This document shows, piece by piece, positions 24,898 through 33,921 of a DNA stretch of 64,000 nt. The position numbers and the translations under genes were made by a program. Where the stretch lies: NCBI GenBank assembly GCA_023265625.1, contig JAHFST010000004.1:1-64000 (forward strand), in the 5' to 3' direction. The first letter of the stretch is position 1, and each line of letters begins with the position of its first letter. The notes beneath the pieces are model-generated. The model saw nothing but the letters and a program-made list of their open reading frames with translations, was not told where the DNA came from and searched no databases. This DNA comes from Deltaproteobacteria bacterium (GTDB taxonomy: Bacteria; UBA10199; JACPAL01; JAHFST01).

Positions 24898-25437
24898 ATG
24901 TCTTTGCAGGCGGGACAAATAGGCGAACCATCCATCGATGTCTTCAATCTCTTGAATCAGGCTATGGCCGGTCTGAAACAGGGACAATCGGAAGACATCA
25001 AGTCATCCCGCATCACCGCCCAGTCCCACAAAAAGATCATGGAGGATAAGCACGAAGAACGCCTCCATAAGATCCAAGACAACCTGCACCGCCTGGGCAA
25101 GGGGAAGTGTCTGCGTTTCCTCAATATCATCACCAAGGTAGGAGCGCTCGTCACCGCTCCACTGACCGGAGGGGCTTCGTTGATCCCGACCATGCTTAGC
25201 CTCGCAAGCACCCTGCTCCAGGGTTTGCACCAACTCCAACAGGCCAAAAACCAAAAAGGCTACATCCTCTCCAAGACCGATCAGGAGATGTTGGCGCGGG
25301 TGATCGAGGAGGTGCACAAGATGTTCGACGAGGAGTTATCCCATATCTCGACTCAAGGGGAACAAGGGCAACGAGAATTACAACAGATGCAAAAAGCCAT
25401 TGAACAAGCCACGGAAGGTTTTCAAACAACCCAATAA
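24898..25437 (+). CDS. Translocator-like helical protein
   Basis: 179 residues. A helical, charged N-terminal half, a hydrophobic and glycine-rich middle (FLNIITKVGALVTAPLTGG, then SLIPTMLSLASTLLQGL, about 80-115) and an amphipathic Gln/Glu-rich coiled-coil tail. No signal peptide. This layout resembles type III hydrophobic translocators, though it is shorter. It has a strong AAGGAGGAG ribosome site and lies inside the sctV operon. Assignment is by architecture only. Confidence 0.5.
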   Translation: MSLQAGQIGEPSIDVFNLLNQAMAGLKQGQSEDIKSSRITAQSHKKIMEDKHEERLHKIQDNLHRLGKGKCLRFLNIITKVGALVTAPLTGGASLIPTMLSLASTLLQGLHQLQQAKNQKGYILSKTDQEMLARVIEEVHKMFDEELSHISTQGEQGQRELQQMQKAIEQATEGFQTTQ

Positions 25438-25451
25438 AAGGAGAACACATC

Positions 25452-25829
25452 ATGATGAACCCAATAGGAGTGTCAAACAACAACGATGCCGCAATGTTTG
25501 CCGATATGGAGCGGCTGCAGGAAGATGGCAAGATCAAGCAACAAAAAGTCAGCGAACCCCACGATCTGGTCATCACCCAACAGGAGCAAAATATCAGTGT
25601 CCTGCAAAGTGAATCCAACAAAGTTGGGGGGTTCGGCATGTTTCAATTCATCCTGCAAATGTTTGCGGCAATAAGTTCCATTGTTGGTGATTTTTTCAGC
25701 CCGATGGCCAAACAAATATCAAAAGTCATCTCCTCTGGAGAAGATTTTGCTACTCGCATTTATTCTTTTATCGACTTTGTCAACAAACAGAAAAAATCCT
25801 CACAAGCTCAGACCCTGGAAGGGAAATAG
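25452..25829 (+). CDS. Small protein with one hydrophobic segment, candidate secreted component
   Basis: 125 residues: a polar N-terminal half (about 1-60, rich in Gln, Asn, Glu), a hydrophobic stretch (FGMFQFILQMFAAISSIVGDFF, in outline, about 61-82) and an amphipathic tail. No signal peptide. It starts 14 bases after the translocator-like gene with an AAAGGAG site. The pair could be a two-subunit translocator, but no family signature is visible. Confidence 0.45.
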   Translation: MMNPIGVSNNNDAAMFADMERLQEDGKIKQQKVSEPHDLVITQQEQNISVLQSESNKVGGFGMFQFILQMFAAISSIVGDFFSPMAKQISKVISSGEDFATRIYSFIDFVNKQKKSSQAQTLEGK

Positions 25830-25831
25830 CC

Positions 25832-26704
25832 GTGGAGATCCATCGTGAAGCGTCGTTTCCGCAAGACGTCGAACTACTCGGCGTCTTGGAATCACTGATC
25901 GGCAAGGGCAGCAACGAATTGTATATTGCCAAAAAATTTTCGGACTCCCCTGTCACCACAGAGATTCGACCACCACAAACCGCTCTACAGAAGCTTGATC
26001 AGGCGATGATCCTCCGGGCCCTGAGTACCAGTCTGTCAGGTGTCTTGACCTTCCGCACCGCCACCCATCGGGAGATCTCCCAAGCCGGGCTATCGGCTCA
26101 ACTCAAAAATTTCACCCCCCAGGATATCGCGACGATCGTGAACGCCAATCTGGATCAAGATAAATGGGACGAAGGCCAACCCCATCCAGAATACCATTTT
26201 GACAACAACAAATTACTGGCGGGAAAGGTGTACGTCGACTCTCAATACGCGCTCATCCGGGCTACCAGCAACCCCCAAGAAGCCCTGGAGGCCTTTGGCA
26301 AGATCCTGCACGCCCAACAAGATTTTTACGCCCATACTAACTTTGTCGAGTTGTATCGCGATTATTTTCACCAACATTCCGGGCACTACCCTCTTCCCCG
26401 GGAGATTCCCCTCTATCAAGACGCCCTCAAAAATCCCCAACTCAGGACTATTTTGCAAACCCAACTAAAGAGCGGAGAATTCTCCCGCGCTGAATTCATC
26501 CTGAAAGACCTGTTTCATCTCAACCACGATCCCAACTCCCATGAAATGATGAACAAAGACGGCCCCGGCCGGCCCCTGTACCCAGAGGCGAAGGATCTGG
26601 CGGAGCGGCAGACGGGGAAAGAGATTGAAAAGTTTTTAAAGACTATTCGAAAAAATTTTCGGATCAAGTCATTTTTTGAAAAAAATCCGGCGACCGACGG
26701 TTGA
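25832..26704 (+). CDS. Het-C/zinc-phospholipase-like protein, candidate effector
   Basis: 290 residues from a GTG two bases after the previous stop. RTATHREISQAGL (about 75-87) and KILHAQQDFYAHTNFVELY (about 158-176) are the two landmark motifs of the Het-C/zinc-dependent phospholipase C fold. The second gives His160-x3-Asp164-x3-His168, usual metal ligands. A third histidine-rich block, HLNHDPNSHEMMNKD (229-243), fits the same fold. It has no signal peptide and is the last gene of the sctV operon, consistent with export by type III rather than Sec. Enzyme activity is inferred. Confidence 0.6.
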   Translation: MEIHREASFPQDVELLGVLESLIGKGSNELYIAKKFSDSPVTTEIRPPQTALQKLDQAMILRALSTSLSGVLTFRTATHREISQAGLSAQLKNFTPQDIATIVNANLDQDKWDEGQPHPEYHFDNNKLLAGKVYVDSQYALIRATSNPQEALEAFGKILHAQQDFYAHTNFVELYRDYFHQHSGHYPLPREIPLYQDALKNPQLRTILQTQLKSGEFSRAEFILKDLFHLNHDPNSHEMMNKDGPGRPLYPEAKDLAERQTGKEIEKFLKTIRKNFRIKSFFEKNPATDG

Positions 26705-26723
26705 CTGTGCTAAGATTACCACG

Positions 26724-28961
26724 ATGAAACAACGATGGGAGATGGCCAGGCCTGAGGTTCCGCGGCTCTCCTTGTTTGCTCTCGTTCACTTCCTCATGGG
26801 AGTGGGTTACTCCCTGGGATTCTACTCCGCCAGCGCCCTGTTGATCAGCCGAGTCGGCACCGCTCCGCTCCTCTACCTCTACTTTGTGGCCTCGATTGCC
26901 GCCCTGCTGCTGGCAGGTTTGTTTTATTACGGGACCCAATGGCAATCGCGAGAACTCGTGGTGTACCTTACGTATCTCGGCTCCGGTCTCTTGGTCATCC
27001 TGGCTTGGGCTGCCGTGGTAGCTATGCCCAATCGGGCGGCCATTTATCTGGGGATGCGGGCCGTTTTTTACGCGATTTTGGTCGTTTGCAACCTGGCCTT
27101 CTGGCTCTTGGCCAGCGATGCCTTCAACAATTTTGAGGCCAGGCGAAGTTTTTCGCTCCTCGTGGCGGCGGGCGTCTTCGGGGAACTGATTGGCGGTTGC
27201 CTGGTCAATCGCTTGGCGGTGTCCATCGGGGCGGTCCACCTGATCCTCGGTTGGGGACTCCTGTTGTGTCTCTGCCCGCTGTTATTCTGGGGAACACGCA
27301 CCCTGCTACCGTCGCTCTTCCCGCAGGAGGAGGCGGTCACCCCCGCCGAGAGCGGTTCACTCCACCTCACGACGGACACCCAATCGCTGCTCACCGAACC
27401 GCTCACCCTCTGTGTCTTCTCCTTCTGGCTGATCTATTCGTTCCTTTGTTACGGCACCGATTATGTCTTCAACTCCTACGTCGTCCGGACCCTACTTCAG
27501 GAGGACCACCTCGCCGCCTTTTTCGGGCAAATCACCTGGATGTCCAGCCTGGCCATTCTCCTGTACCAACTCTGCATCGCGGGTCCCCTCACCATGCGCC
27601 TGGGCGTTGACCGCACCATCCTGATGATCCCGCTGCTGTTACTCCTCGGCTTGTCGGGTTATCTCGTCGCACCCTCACTGGTCACCATTGCGGTGGCTCA
27701 GGGGGCCATTTACTATTTCGCCGACTATGCGGCCGTCGGGCTGCTCCAACCGATGCTCACGGTCTATCCCCTGGGGGAACGTTCTGCCGTCCGTGTCTTG
27801 ACGGAGGGGCTGGGACGACCCATCGGCACGTTTTGCCTGCTCCTCTTAAGCCTCCTCCTGCCACGACCGATCAGCATCCAAACCTTTCTCCCCCTCCTGA
27901 TCGTTGGGTCATTTGGCTTCTTGGCACTCCTCCTTTGGTTTCACCGCATCTACGTGGCACATCTGATGCGTTCCCTCCATGCACCGGATCGAGAATTAGT
28001 CGTCAACGCCATTCAGGCGCTGGGGGAACCGAACAAAATTTGCGCGGTCAAGCCGTTGCTGCGCCTGCTCGATCAGGCGCAAGACATCCAACTGAAGCAA
28101 ACGGTGGTGCTGTCGCTCGCCCAGATGCAAAGCATGGAGGCCTTTGAAAAAATCGTATCCCTCTTTTCCGTCCGCGATGAGTCGCTCCAGATGGCCGTAT
28201 TACAGGCATTGGGTCAGTACAAAAACTACGAAGGGATGTTCGCCTTGTTTCGTATCCTCAAATCGCACGCGAACGTCTCTTACGAGATCCGTATGAACGC
28301 GATGCTGATGCTCACCCGCTTGGTCGGGAGAAAGATCATCCCCTTTGTCATGACCTTGCTGGAAGACGATGACCCTCGGGTGGTGGCCAATGCCATCGAA
28401 TCGATCGGCGTGTTGCGAGACCCGCAAACCATCCGCATCCTGCAACCCTACCTGCACCACGACCATCATCGCATTCGCGCCAATGCGGCGATCGCCCTCC
28501 ATGCGTTCCGTGCCACCCGCAAGGCGGCCCTGCAAACCATCCAAAACTTGTATCATGCCCGGGAAACCCACCCTCATTGTACGGGACTTTATGCCATTGG
28601 CGTCTTGCGCCTGACATCGTACCGGTCGGAATTGCGCCAATTGCTCCGTACCGCCGCGGACAAGCAGATCCGCTATTTTATCGCGCTAGCCCTCGCCTTG
28701 ATGGGCGATCCATCGTTCGCCAAACCATTCATGCAGTTCCTGCTCGACCCTGATGAATCATTCGCACACAATGCGGCACGACGCCTGGGAATGATACCGC
28801 CGGCCAGCCGAAATCAGGTATTTGAACACATCGCCAAACTCACCCTGCCGGACCAAAAACGCGTTTACAAAATATTGGATCGCACCCCTCTTGATTTCTC
28901 GCGGGAAAAACGCCTGATCGCCTCGCGTAAACTCATGCCCGTTCCCATGATTCTACAGTGA
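26724..28961 (+). CDS. NTT/MFS-like transporter fused to HEAT-type repeats
   Basis: From ATG 26724 about 745 residues. The first about 420 form 10-12 membrane helices resembling the ATP:ADP antiporter (NTT/Tlc) branch of the MFS. The last about 310 are HEAT/PBS-lyase-like repeats (for example LLEDDDPRVVANAIESIG, VLRDPQTIRILQPYL, HHDHHRIRANAAIALHAF). Such fusions are known but uncharacterised; the repeats probably bind a protein partner. It follows the sctV operon after only 19 bases, so read-through is possible. A TTG at 26676 would extend it but overlaps the previous gene. Confidence 0.7.
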   Translation: MKQRWEMARPEVPRLSLFALVHFLMGVGYSLGFYSASALLISRVGTAPLLYLYFVASIAALLLAGLFYYGTQWQSRELVVYLTYLGSGLLVILAWAAVVAMPNRAAIYLGMRAVFYAILVVCNLAFWLLASDAFNNFEARRSFSLLVAAGVFGELIGGCLVNRLAVSIGAVHLILGWGLLLCLCPLLFWGTRTLLPSLFPQEEAVTPAESGSLHLTTDTQSLLTEPLTLCVFSFWLIYSFLCYGTDYVFNSYVVRTLLQEDHLAAFFGQITWMSSLAILLYQLCIAGPLTMRLGVDRTILMIPLLLLLGLSGYLVAPSLVTIAVAQGAIYYFADYAAVGLLQPMLTVYPLGERSAVRVLTEGLGRPIGTFCLLLLSLLLPRPISIQTFLPLLIVGSFGFLALLLWFHRIYVAHLMRSLHAPDRELVVNAIQALGEPNKICAVKPLLRLLDQAQDIQLKQTVVLSLAQMQSMEAFEKIVSLFSVRDESLQMAVLQALGQYKNYEGMFALFRILKSHANVSYEIRMNAMLMLTRLVGRKIIPFVMTLLEDDDPRVVANAIESIGVLRDPQTIRILQPYLHHDHHRIRANAAIALHAFRATRKAALQTIQNLYHARETHPHCTGLYAIGVLRLTSYRSELRQLLRTAADKQIRYFIALALALMGDPSFAKPFMQFLLDPDESFAHNAARRLGMIPPASRNQVFEHIAKLTLPDQKRVYKILDRTPLDFSREKRLIASRKLMPVPMILQ

Positions 28962-28965
28962 GATA

Positions 28966-30525
28966 TTACGGGTCTTTGAGATAATCTATGATCTCATCTG
29001 GCAGGAAGTTTTTTCCCACTGACTTAAGGAGCAATTTACCATCCGCATCCGTCACAATCAGGGTGGGCCAGCCGATGACCTCGTATTTTTCGACCATCTT
29101 TTGGCATTGAGGGGTGTCCTGGCTGCAATTGATGCGGAGTGGGACGTAGCTGGCGAGGATGGATTGTTGCACCTCGGGGAGCGAGAAGGTTTTGTGTTCC
29201 ATCTCCATGCAGGGGATGCACCAGGTGGCGTAAAAATCGATCAGGACTTTTTTATGTTCCCGACCGGCTTGGGCAAACGCGGCCACCTCATCATCCATCC
29301 AAAAAGCGGCCTTTGGGCCCTGTTCAGAGACGGATTGAGGTCGCCATTGCTGATAGAGGGCCAGGGCGTAGTTGCCGGCGGGAAACAACAGCATCAGGGC
29401 CAAGATGCGTTTGATCCAGAGGGTAAAGGCCCCGCCTCGAACACGATTGGCAAAAATTTGGGAAAAAGTCCCAACCACCAGAAACAAGCTCCCCATCCCG
29501 AGACCAAACGAGAAGAGCAGGATAAATCCCCGGGCCAGATCATGGGATTGTGCCACATAGACCAGCAGAGACCCGATCAAGGGCCCGACACAGGGGGCCG
29601 CCAAAAAGCCCGTGGTAATACCCGCCAGGATGGATCCAAAATAACCCTCCCCTCCCATCTTGGCCATGGCATTCCGTAACCCCAACGGCACCTGAATTTC
29701 ATAAAGCCCAAAAAGCGAGAGTGAAAAGAACAGATACAGGGCAATCGTGAAGATCAAAAACAAACTGTTTTGAAACAAAAAACCCAAACTTTTTCCCAAC
29801 GAGGCCGCAGCAAGGCCCATCACCGCATAAACCAGGGCCATGGCAATAATGAAGGTCGCGGTAAGCATAAAATTACGCCGTCGCTTCCCTTCCTTGCGGA
29901 CCCCAATGAAGGCCAGTGTGATCGGGATAATGGGCAGAACACAGGGGGTAAAATCAGTCGCCACCCCGGCCAGGAAAGACAATATCAGCGCCGAACCAAA
30001 TCCCTTACCCACCGGCAGGGCCATGGCATCAGCACCACCAGTCTCGGCCCCTACCGAACCCGGCACATTGACTGGAACCAACAAGTCCTGTTGCATAAAC
30101 CGAAAACAAAGCTCACTCGAGCATCCCTGGTAAGAAAGCTTCACCTTTAACAAATGATCGCCCGGCGCCACCATCGCCGCCGCATGGATCGTGGCGTCTA
30201 AGGTGGCGCTCTCCTGATAGATATCCTCATCCGCCCCCGTGATGGGATCCTGCTTATGCTTGGCTGGCGATAGCTTCAGAGGGGTCATGGTAAACCCCGG
30301 CTCCGGTATCAACTCGAGCCCCATCTTATTCTGGTAGAGGTAGTGGCCCGGCGGGATCGTAAAATTAATCTGCAGGGGCAACGCCCCACCCGGGGTCATG
30401 ACATGGGTCGAGCTATCATAATCATACTGAAAGGGATCCTTTTCCAGGGCCGACAAATCACGAGTGTCGGTCACCACGAAAAAAAATCCTAAAAAAACCA
30501 AAAAAGGGATAAATTTCTTGTGCAT
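28966..30525 (-). CDS. dsbD: Thiol:disulfide interchange protein DsbD
   Basis: DsbD carries electrons from cytosolic thioredoxin across the inner membrane to reduce periplasmic thiols. The 519-residue protein has a signal/anchor start, an N-terminal DsbD-alpha domain (about 30-150), about eight membrane spans with the two conserved cysteines (DFTPCVLPII and AAPCVGPLIG), and a C-terminal thioredoxin domain with FYATWCIPCMEMEHKTF. It lies convergent with the transporter-HEAT gene and diverges from the diadenylate cyclase gene. Confidence 0.93.
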   Translation of the reverse strand: MHKKFIPFLVFLGFFFVVTDTRDLSALEKDPFQYDYDSSTHVMTPGGALPLQINFTIPPGHYLYQNKMGLELIPEPGFTMTPLKLSPAKHKQDPITGADEDIYQESATLDATIHAAAMVAPGDHLLKVKLSYQGCSSELCFRFMQQDLLVPVNVPGSVGAETGGADAMALPVGKGFGSALILSFLAGVATDFTPCVLPIIPITLAFIGVRKEGKRRRNFMLTATFIIAMALVYAVMGLAAASLGKSLGFLFQNSLFLIFTIALYLFFSLSLFGLYEIQVPLGLRNAMAKMGGEGYFGSILAGITTGFLAAPCVGPLIGSLLVYVAQSHDLARGFILLFSFGLGMGSLFLVVGTFSQIFANRVRGGAFTLWIKRILALMLLFPAGNYALALYQQWRPQSVSEQGPKAAFWMDDEVAAFAQAGREHKKVLIDFYATWCIPCMEMEHKTFSLPEVQQSILASYVPLRINCSQDTPQCQKMVEKYEVIGWPTLIVTDADGKLLLKSVGKNFLPDEIIDYLKDP

Positions 30526-30571
30526 TTTGGTTTATACTATAGATGATTTTCTCTGAAAGAAAAGTGTAAAT

Positions 30572-31453
30572 ATGAAGCAGATCACCCGTTCTATTTTAAG
30601 TTCCGCCTACCGGGTTGCCAAGAGTGGCAAACTCAAGGCCCTGTTTGTCTCGCTGGATTGCCTCAACGAGCTCCCGGAAAACAATATGTGCAAGGGCTGT
30701 CAAATCATCTATGTCACACGTCGCGAGCCCTCCGAGATGGAAAAATTTTTCCCCAATGGGATACCCAACGGGTTAACGGTCATTCATTTGCCCAAAATTG
30801 ACATGACCCGGATGAGTCAGGTGAAGATGGGCATCCTGTTGGCGCTTTACAAGCAAATGATTAAATTGGGCGACCGAGTGGTCTTTGTTACGGGTCTTCC
30901 CGAGATGGAGATCCTCGACAGTATTCTCGTCATCGATACCGCCAAGGAATCGGAAATCATCACGACTCAAGGCCTCAACGGTTTCTCCGAACAAGTCAAT
31001 CCCGAGGTCTTCCAGACCGTTATCAATTTTGCCATCGAGCTAGGCACGAGGGGCCGGGAGGGAAAACCCGTCGGAACGATCTTTGTGTTAGGCGACGAGG
31101 AGAAGGTGTTGCAACTTTCCAAACAAATGATCATCAACCCTTTCAAGGGCTATACCGAGGAAGAACGCAATATCTTCAATACCGAGTTACGCGAAACCAT
31201 GAGAGAATTTGCCGCCATTGACGGGGCCTTCGTCATCAGCGGCGACGGCCTGGTGCTCACCGCCGGGCGTTATCTAGGTGCCGCGAGTCACGAATCCTCC
31301 GTACCCCGCGGTTTCGGTTCCCGCCACATCGCCGCCGCCGGGATCACCGCCATGACCGAGGCCGTCGCCATTGTCATCTCCGAGTCAACCGGCGATGTTC
31401 GTATCTTTAAGAATGGCAAGATTCTGATGGAAATTGAAAAGTCTGGCTATTGA
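30572..31453 (+). CDS. Diadenylate cyclase (DisA_N/DAC domain)
   Basis: The enzyme joins two ATP to make c-di-AMP. 293 residues: an N-terminal about 150-residue domain of unknown role (with a CKGC pair), then a DAC domain with the catalytic AAIDGAFVIS (about 214-223) and FGSRHIAAAGITAMTEAVAIVISE (about 247-270). These match the DGA and RHRxA signatures, with Ile in place of the second Arg, as in some archaeal-type cyclases. No membrane span, so it is a soluble form rather than CdaA. Confidence 0.85.
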   Translation: MKQITRSILSSAYRVAKSGKLKALFVSLDCLNELPENNMCKGCQIIYVTRREPSEMEKFFPNGIPNGLTVIHLPKIDMTRMSQVKMGILLALYKQMIKLGDRVVFVTGLPEMEILDSILVIDTAKESEIITTQGLNGFSEQVNPEVFQTVINFAIELGTRGREGKPVGTIFVLGDEEKVLQLSKQMIINPFKGYTEEERNIFNTELRETMREFAAIDGAFVISGDGLVLTAGRYLGAASHESSVPRGFGSRHIAAAGITAMTEAVAIVISESTGDVRIFKNGKILMEIEKSGY

Positions 31454-31486
31454 CAAACCCCAGCATCGGGTCTATCCCTGCCCCCT

Positions 31487-31681
31487 ATGGAAAAACCAAA
31501 GTATGATTTTGTCAACGAGGACAAGCGGATCTTAGAACGAAATCTGCGTCGGCACCGGATCTCCCAGCAGGACTACCAAAAACTCCTCAAGGCCCTCCCG
31601 GATGAAACCGGACGTTTTGAAGAAGTGGCGGTTTATTCAGGGAGTGATGAGAACCCGCCTGATAAGACCACCTCGGACTGA
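31487..31681 (+). CDS. Small charged protein, unknown
   Basis: 64 residues, rich in Lys/Arg/Asp/Glu (KYDFVNEDKRILERNLRRHR, then ISQQDYQKLLKALPDETGRF). It starts 33 bases after the cyclase gene and its last 49 bases overlap the convergent lipB end. It is probably co-transcribed with the cyclase gene. No motif beyond a predicted helical N-terminal half. Confidence 0.55.
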   Translation: MEKPKYDFVNEDKRILERNLRRHRISQQDYQKLLKALPDETGRFEEVAVYSGSDENPPDKTTSD

Positions 31682-32298
31682 AAAACGTGGGCATATTCCA
31701 TTAAAAAGTAGCTTTTGACCTCTTGCAGCGAGGTATGCCACCCAAGTTCTTTATCGAGCGAGGTCACGCCCCGATCAGGAATACCGCAGGGATGGAAATA
31801 GCGAAACGGGGTAAGGTCGCAATTCACATTCAGGGCAATCCCGTGGGTCGTCACCTGCCGGTCGACATGAAATCCAACCGCCGCTATCTTGTTGTGCTCC
31901 ACCCACACCCCCGGGTAGCTCTCATCGCGTTCCCCTCGAATCTGAAAGCGATCCAACACTCGAATCAGAACTTCCTCGACCTGACGCACAAACTCGGGAA
32001 TACTTTTTTGCCTTAAATGGAGTACAAAATAGGCCACCATCTGCCCCGGGCCATGGTAAGTAATCTTACCCCCGCGGTCGCTGGAAAAAACGGCAATCCC
32101 CTTTTCGCTCAAAAACTTGGGGCTCACTAATAAATCCTTGCGGGAATCACGCTTGCCAAATGTCACAACGGGAGGGTGCTCAACCAACAACAGGTGGTCC
32201 CCGATGATGTCGCGTTTTCTCCTCTCCGCCAAATCGAGCTGCCAATCATAAACCTGTTCGTAGGGGCGACAACCGAGATCAACGCAACTGACCTTCAA
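31633..32298 (-). CDS. lipB: Octanoyl-ACP:protein octanoyltransferase
   Basis: LipB moves octanoate from ACP to lipoyl domains. About 221 residues from a TTG at 32298, which is preceded by GGAGGA at six bases and overlaps the stop of the upstream phosphoesterase gene as TTGA; the longer open frame to 32334 has no such support. Motifs: RRKRDIIGDHLLLVEHPPVVTFG (start), TYHGPGQMVAYFV, the Lys in NKIAAVGFHV and the Cys nucleophile in PCGIPDRGVTS. Confidence 0.92.
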   Translation of the reverse strand: MKVSCVDLGCRPYEQVYDWQLDLAERRKRDIIGDHLLLVEHPPVVTFGKRDSRKDLLVSPKFLSEKGIAVFSSDRGGKITYHGPGQMVAYFVLHLRQKSIPEFVRQVEEVLIRVLDRFQIRGERDESYPGVWVEHNKIAAVGFHVDRQVTTHGIALNVNCDLTPFRYFHPCGIPDRGVTSLDKELGWHTSLQEVKSYFLMEYAHVFQSEVVLSGGFSSLPE

Positions 32299-33365
32299 AA
32301 CAATTCCTCCACCATCTGATACCTCCCCCGCCACACCTTGAGCAACGGGTGCGGCACCCCTTCCTGATAATCCAACTGCACATAGGTCAAACTGACCTGA
32401 TTGCCCAACTTGGCCAGATCCAATGAGATCTGCTCATTCCAAACCCCCGTGTTGAGATAGTATTGATCCGGACCAAACTGCCGCCTCATCGCATAGTGGG
32501 TATGGCCAAAAACCACGATACGCACCGGGCGGGTCAAGAGAATCCTTTTAGCATAACGATCCAGGTGCGGTGTCATCGGGACCTCTTTCAAAATCTTGAG
32601 GGTCCGAAGAAACGAAGAGCGCCGATATTGGTTGCGCCTGAACCGAATCCCGCAAAAATAAAAAATCAGCCGGGCAAAGGTGCGCAAGGCAAACCAGGTG
32701 TCATGAAAAAACGCCCAGCGAAAATAGTAGGAGAAGGGATAAATTTTATCAAAATAGGCGCGTTCTTGTTTGACGCGGTTGACCACATGGATCACAAAAA
32801 AACTCCCCCAAGGGAGATTCACCACCGGTTCGGCCAAACCCTCCGTCAAAAAATACCGACGGGGATCATAGGCATTGTCGGCAAAATACTGGTTGCCATG
32901 TTCCACGTGAACCTTGTCAAAAAGATAAGCGCCAATGACAACACGCGTGGCCGGCCCCAACCGGGTGCGCAACAACTCCTGCACCTTAGAAAACAACAGG
33001 CCCGGATCATGATTGCCCAATATAAAGGTCACGGAATGACCCGCCGCATGGTTAAAGTCACGCAGGGCTTGAAAAAGCGCGGGGTGCCCATCCAAGATCT
33101 CCCCCATGCGCCTGAGCGCGACTACCTCTGTAATGATGTCTGGGTGCGGGTCATCGGGATCGGTCTGGAGATGATTGAAAAAATCGCCGTTGCAGATCAG
33201 TTCCACCTCGGCCTCGGCAAATTCACCCGTGCGATGATACTCTAAAAATTCAATAAAACGGTCATCGTAGAAAAAATCCTCGAGCTGATTGAAGCGGCCA
33301 TCGGGGAGAAATTTCCCCTTGCCGATATGAAAATCGCTGACAATAATTTTAATTTTCCGTGCCAC
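32295..33365 (-). CDS. Calcineurin-type metallophosphoesterase
   Basis: 356 residues with the full two-metal set: SDFHIGKGK (DxH), CNGDFFNHL (GD), LGNHDPG (GNHD) and VFGHTHYAMR (GHTH). The overall look is that of UDP-2,3-diacylglucosamine hydrolase-like or Ser/Thr phosphatase-like enzymes, but the long insert (about 190-260) with aromatic and basic residues suggests membrane association. Overlaps lipB at its end and the CDP-alcohol transferase gene at its start. Confidence 0.78.
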   Translation of the reverse strand: MARKIKIIVSDFHIGKGKFLPDGRFNQLEDFFYDDRFIEFLEYHRTGEFAEAEVELICNGDFFNHLQTDPDDPHPDIITEVVALRRMGEILDGHPALFQALRDFNHAAGHSVTFILGNHDPGLLFSKVQELLRTRLGPATRVVIGAYLFDKVHVEHGNQYFADNAYDPRRYFLTEGLAEPVVNLPWGSFFVIHVVNRVKQERAYFDKIYPFSYYFRWAFFHDTWFALRTFARLIFYFCGIRFRRNQYRRSSFLRTLKILKEVPMTPHLDRYAKRILLTRPVRIVVFGHTHYAMRRQFGPDQYYLNTGVWNEQISLDLAKLGNQVSLTYVQLDYQEGVPHPLLKVWRGRYQMVEELF

Positions 33366-33921
33366 GCAATACCCTCAGCCCAATAGCAGCATACTGAACC
33401 CCGGTAACACATGTCAGGATCGCGGTAAAACCCGTCAGAAAAAATAAGCGACCCGTTCCTAGCACATAAGCATTTGCCGCCAGGCTTGGGCCACGGTAAA
33501 GATCGGCCAGAAAGAAAAAAAGCGTCAAGATTTGGAAGAGCGTAGCCGCCTTGGAGAGATAGGTTGGATGGTACGAAAAGGTTGCCCGCCTGATCACAAA
33601 TAGAACAATTCCAGTGGTAATGAATACGTCCCTAGCGACCACTACGGCAGTAATCCAGATCGGGATAATCCCCTTCATCGTCAAGACAAAGAACCCGCAA
33701 AACATCAAAATTTTATCCGCCATTGGGTCGAGAAACCCGCCCAAACGGGTCCGCTGAGAGAGCATCCTGGCGATCGTCCCGTCGATCATGTCCGTCAGCG
33801 CGGCGGCCGAAAATATGATCATGGACCAATGCCAATTCTCCTCGAGGAGAAAAAAGAGAAAGACCATGGCCCCAAACATGCGGGTGATGGTCAACAAATT
33901 GGGGAGGTTGAGTCTACGCAT
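33349..33921 (-). CDS. CDP-alcohol phosphatidyltransferase (PgsA-like)
   Basis: 190 residues, four to six membrane spans. It carries the family signature D-G-x2-A-R-x8-G-x3-D-x3-D as DMIDGTIARMLSQRTRLGGF followed by LDPMADK. The likely reaction is phosphatidylglycerophosphate synthesis, though the alcohol substrate cannot be fixed from sequence. It overlaps hflX upstream by eight bases and the phosphoesterase gene downstream by 17. Confidence 0.85.
   Translation of the reverse strand: MRRLNLPNLLTITRMFGAMVFLFFLLEENWHWSMIIFSAAALTDMIDGTIARMLSQRTRLGGFLDPMADKILMFCGFFVLTMKGIIPIWITAVVVARDVFITTGIVLFVIRRATFSYHPTYLSKAATLFQILTLFFFLADLYRGPSLAANAYVLGTGRLFFLTGFTAILTCVTGVQYAAIGLRVLRGTEN

Noticed and set aside
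26676-26723. TTG at 26676 as start of the transporter-HEAT gene
   Set aside because: It lies inside the previous gene and adds a basic stretch before the first membrane helix; the ATG at 26724 gives a normal N-terminus.
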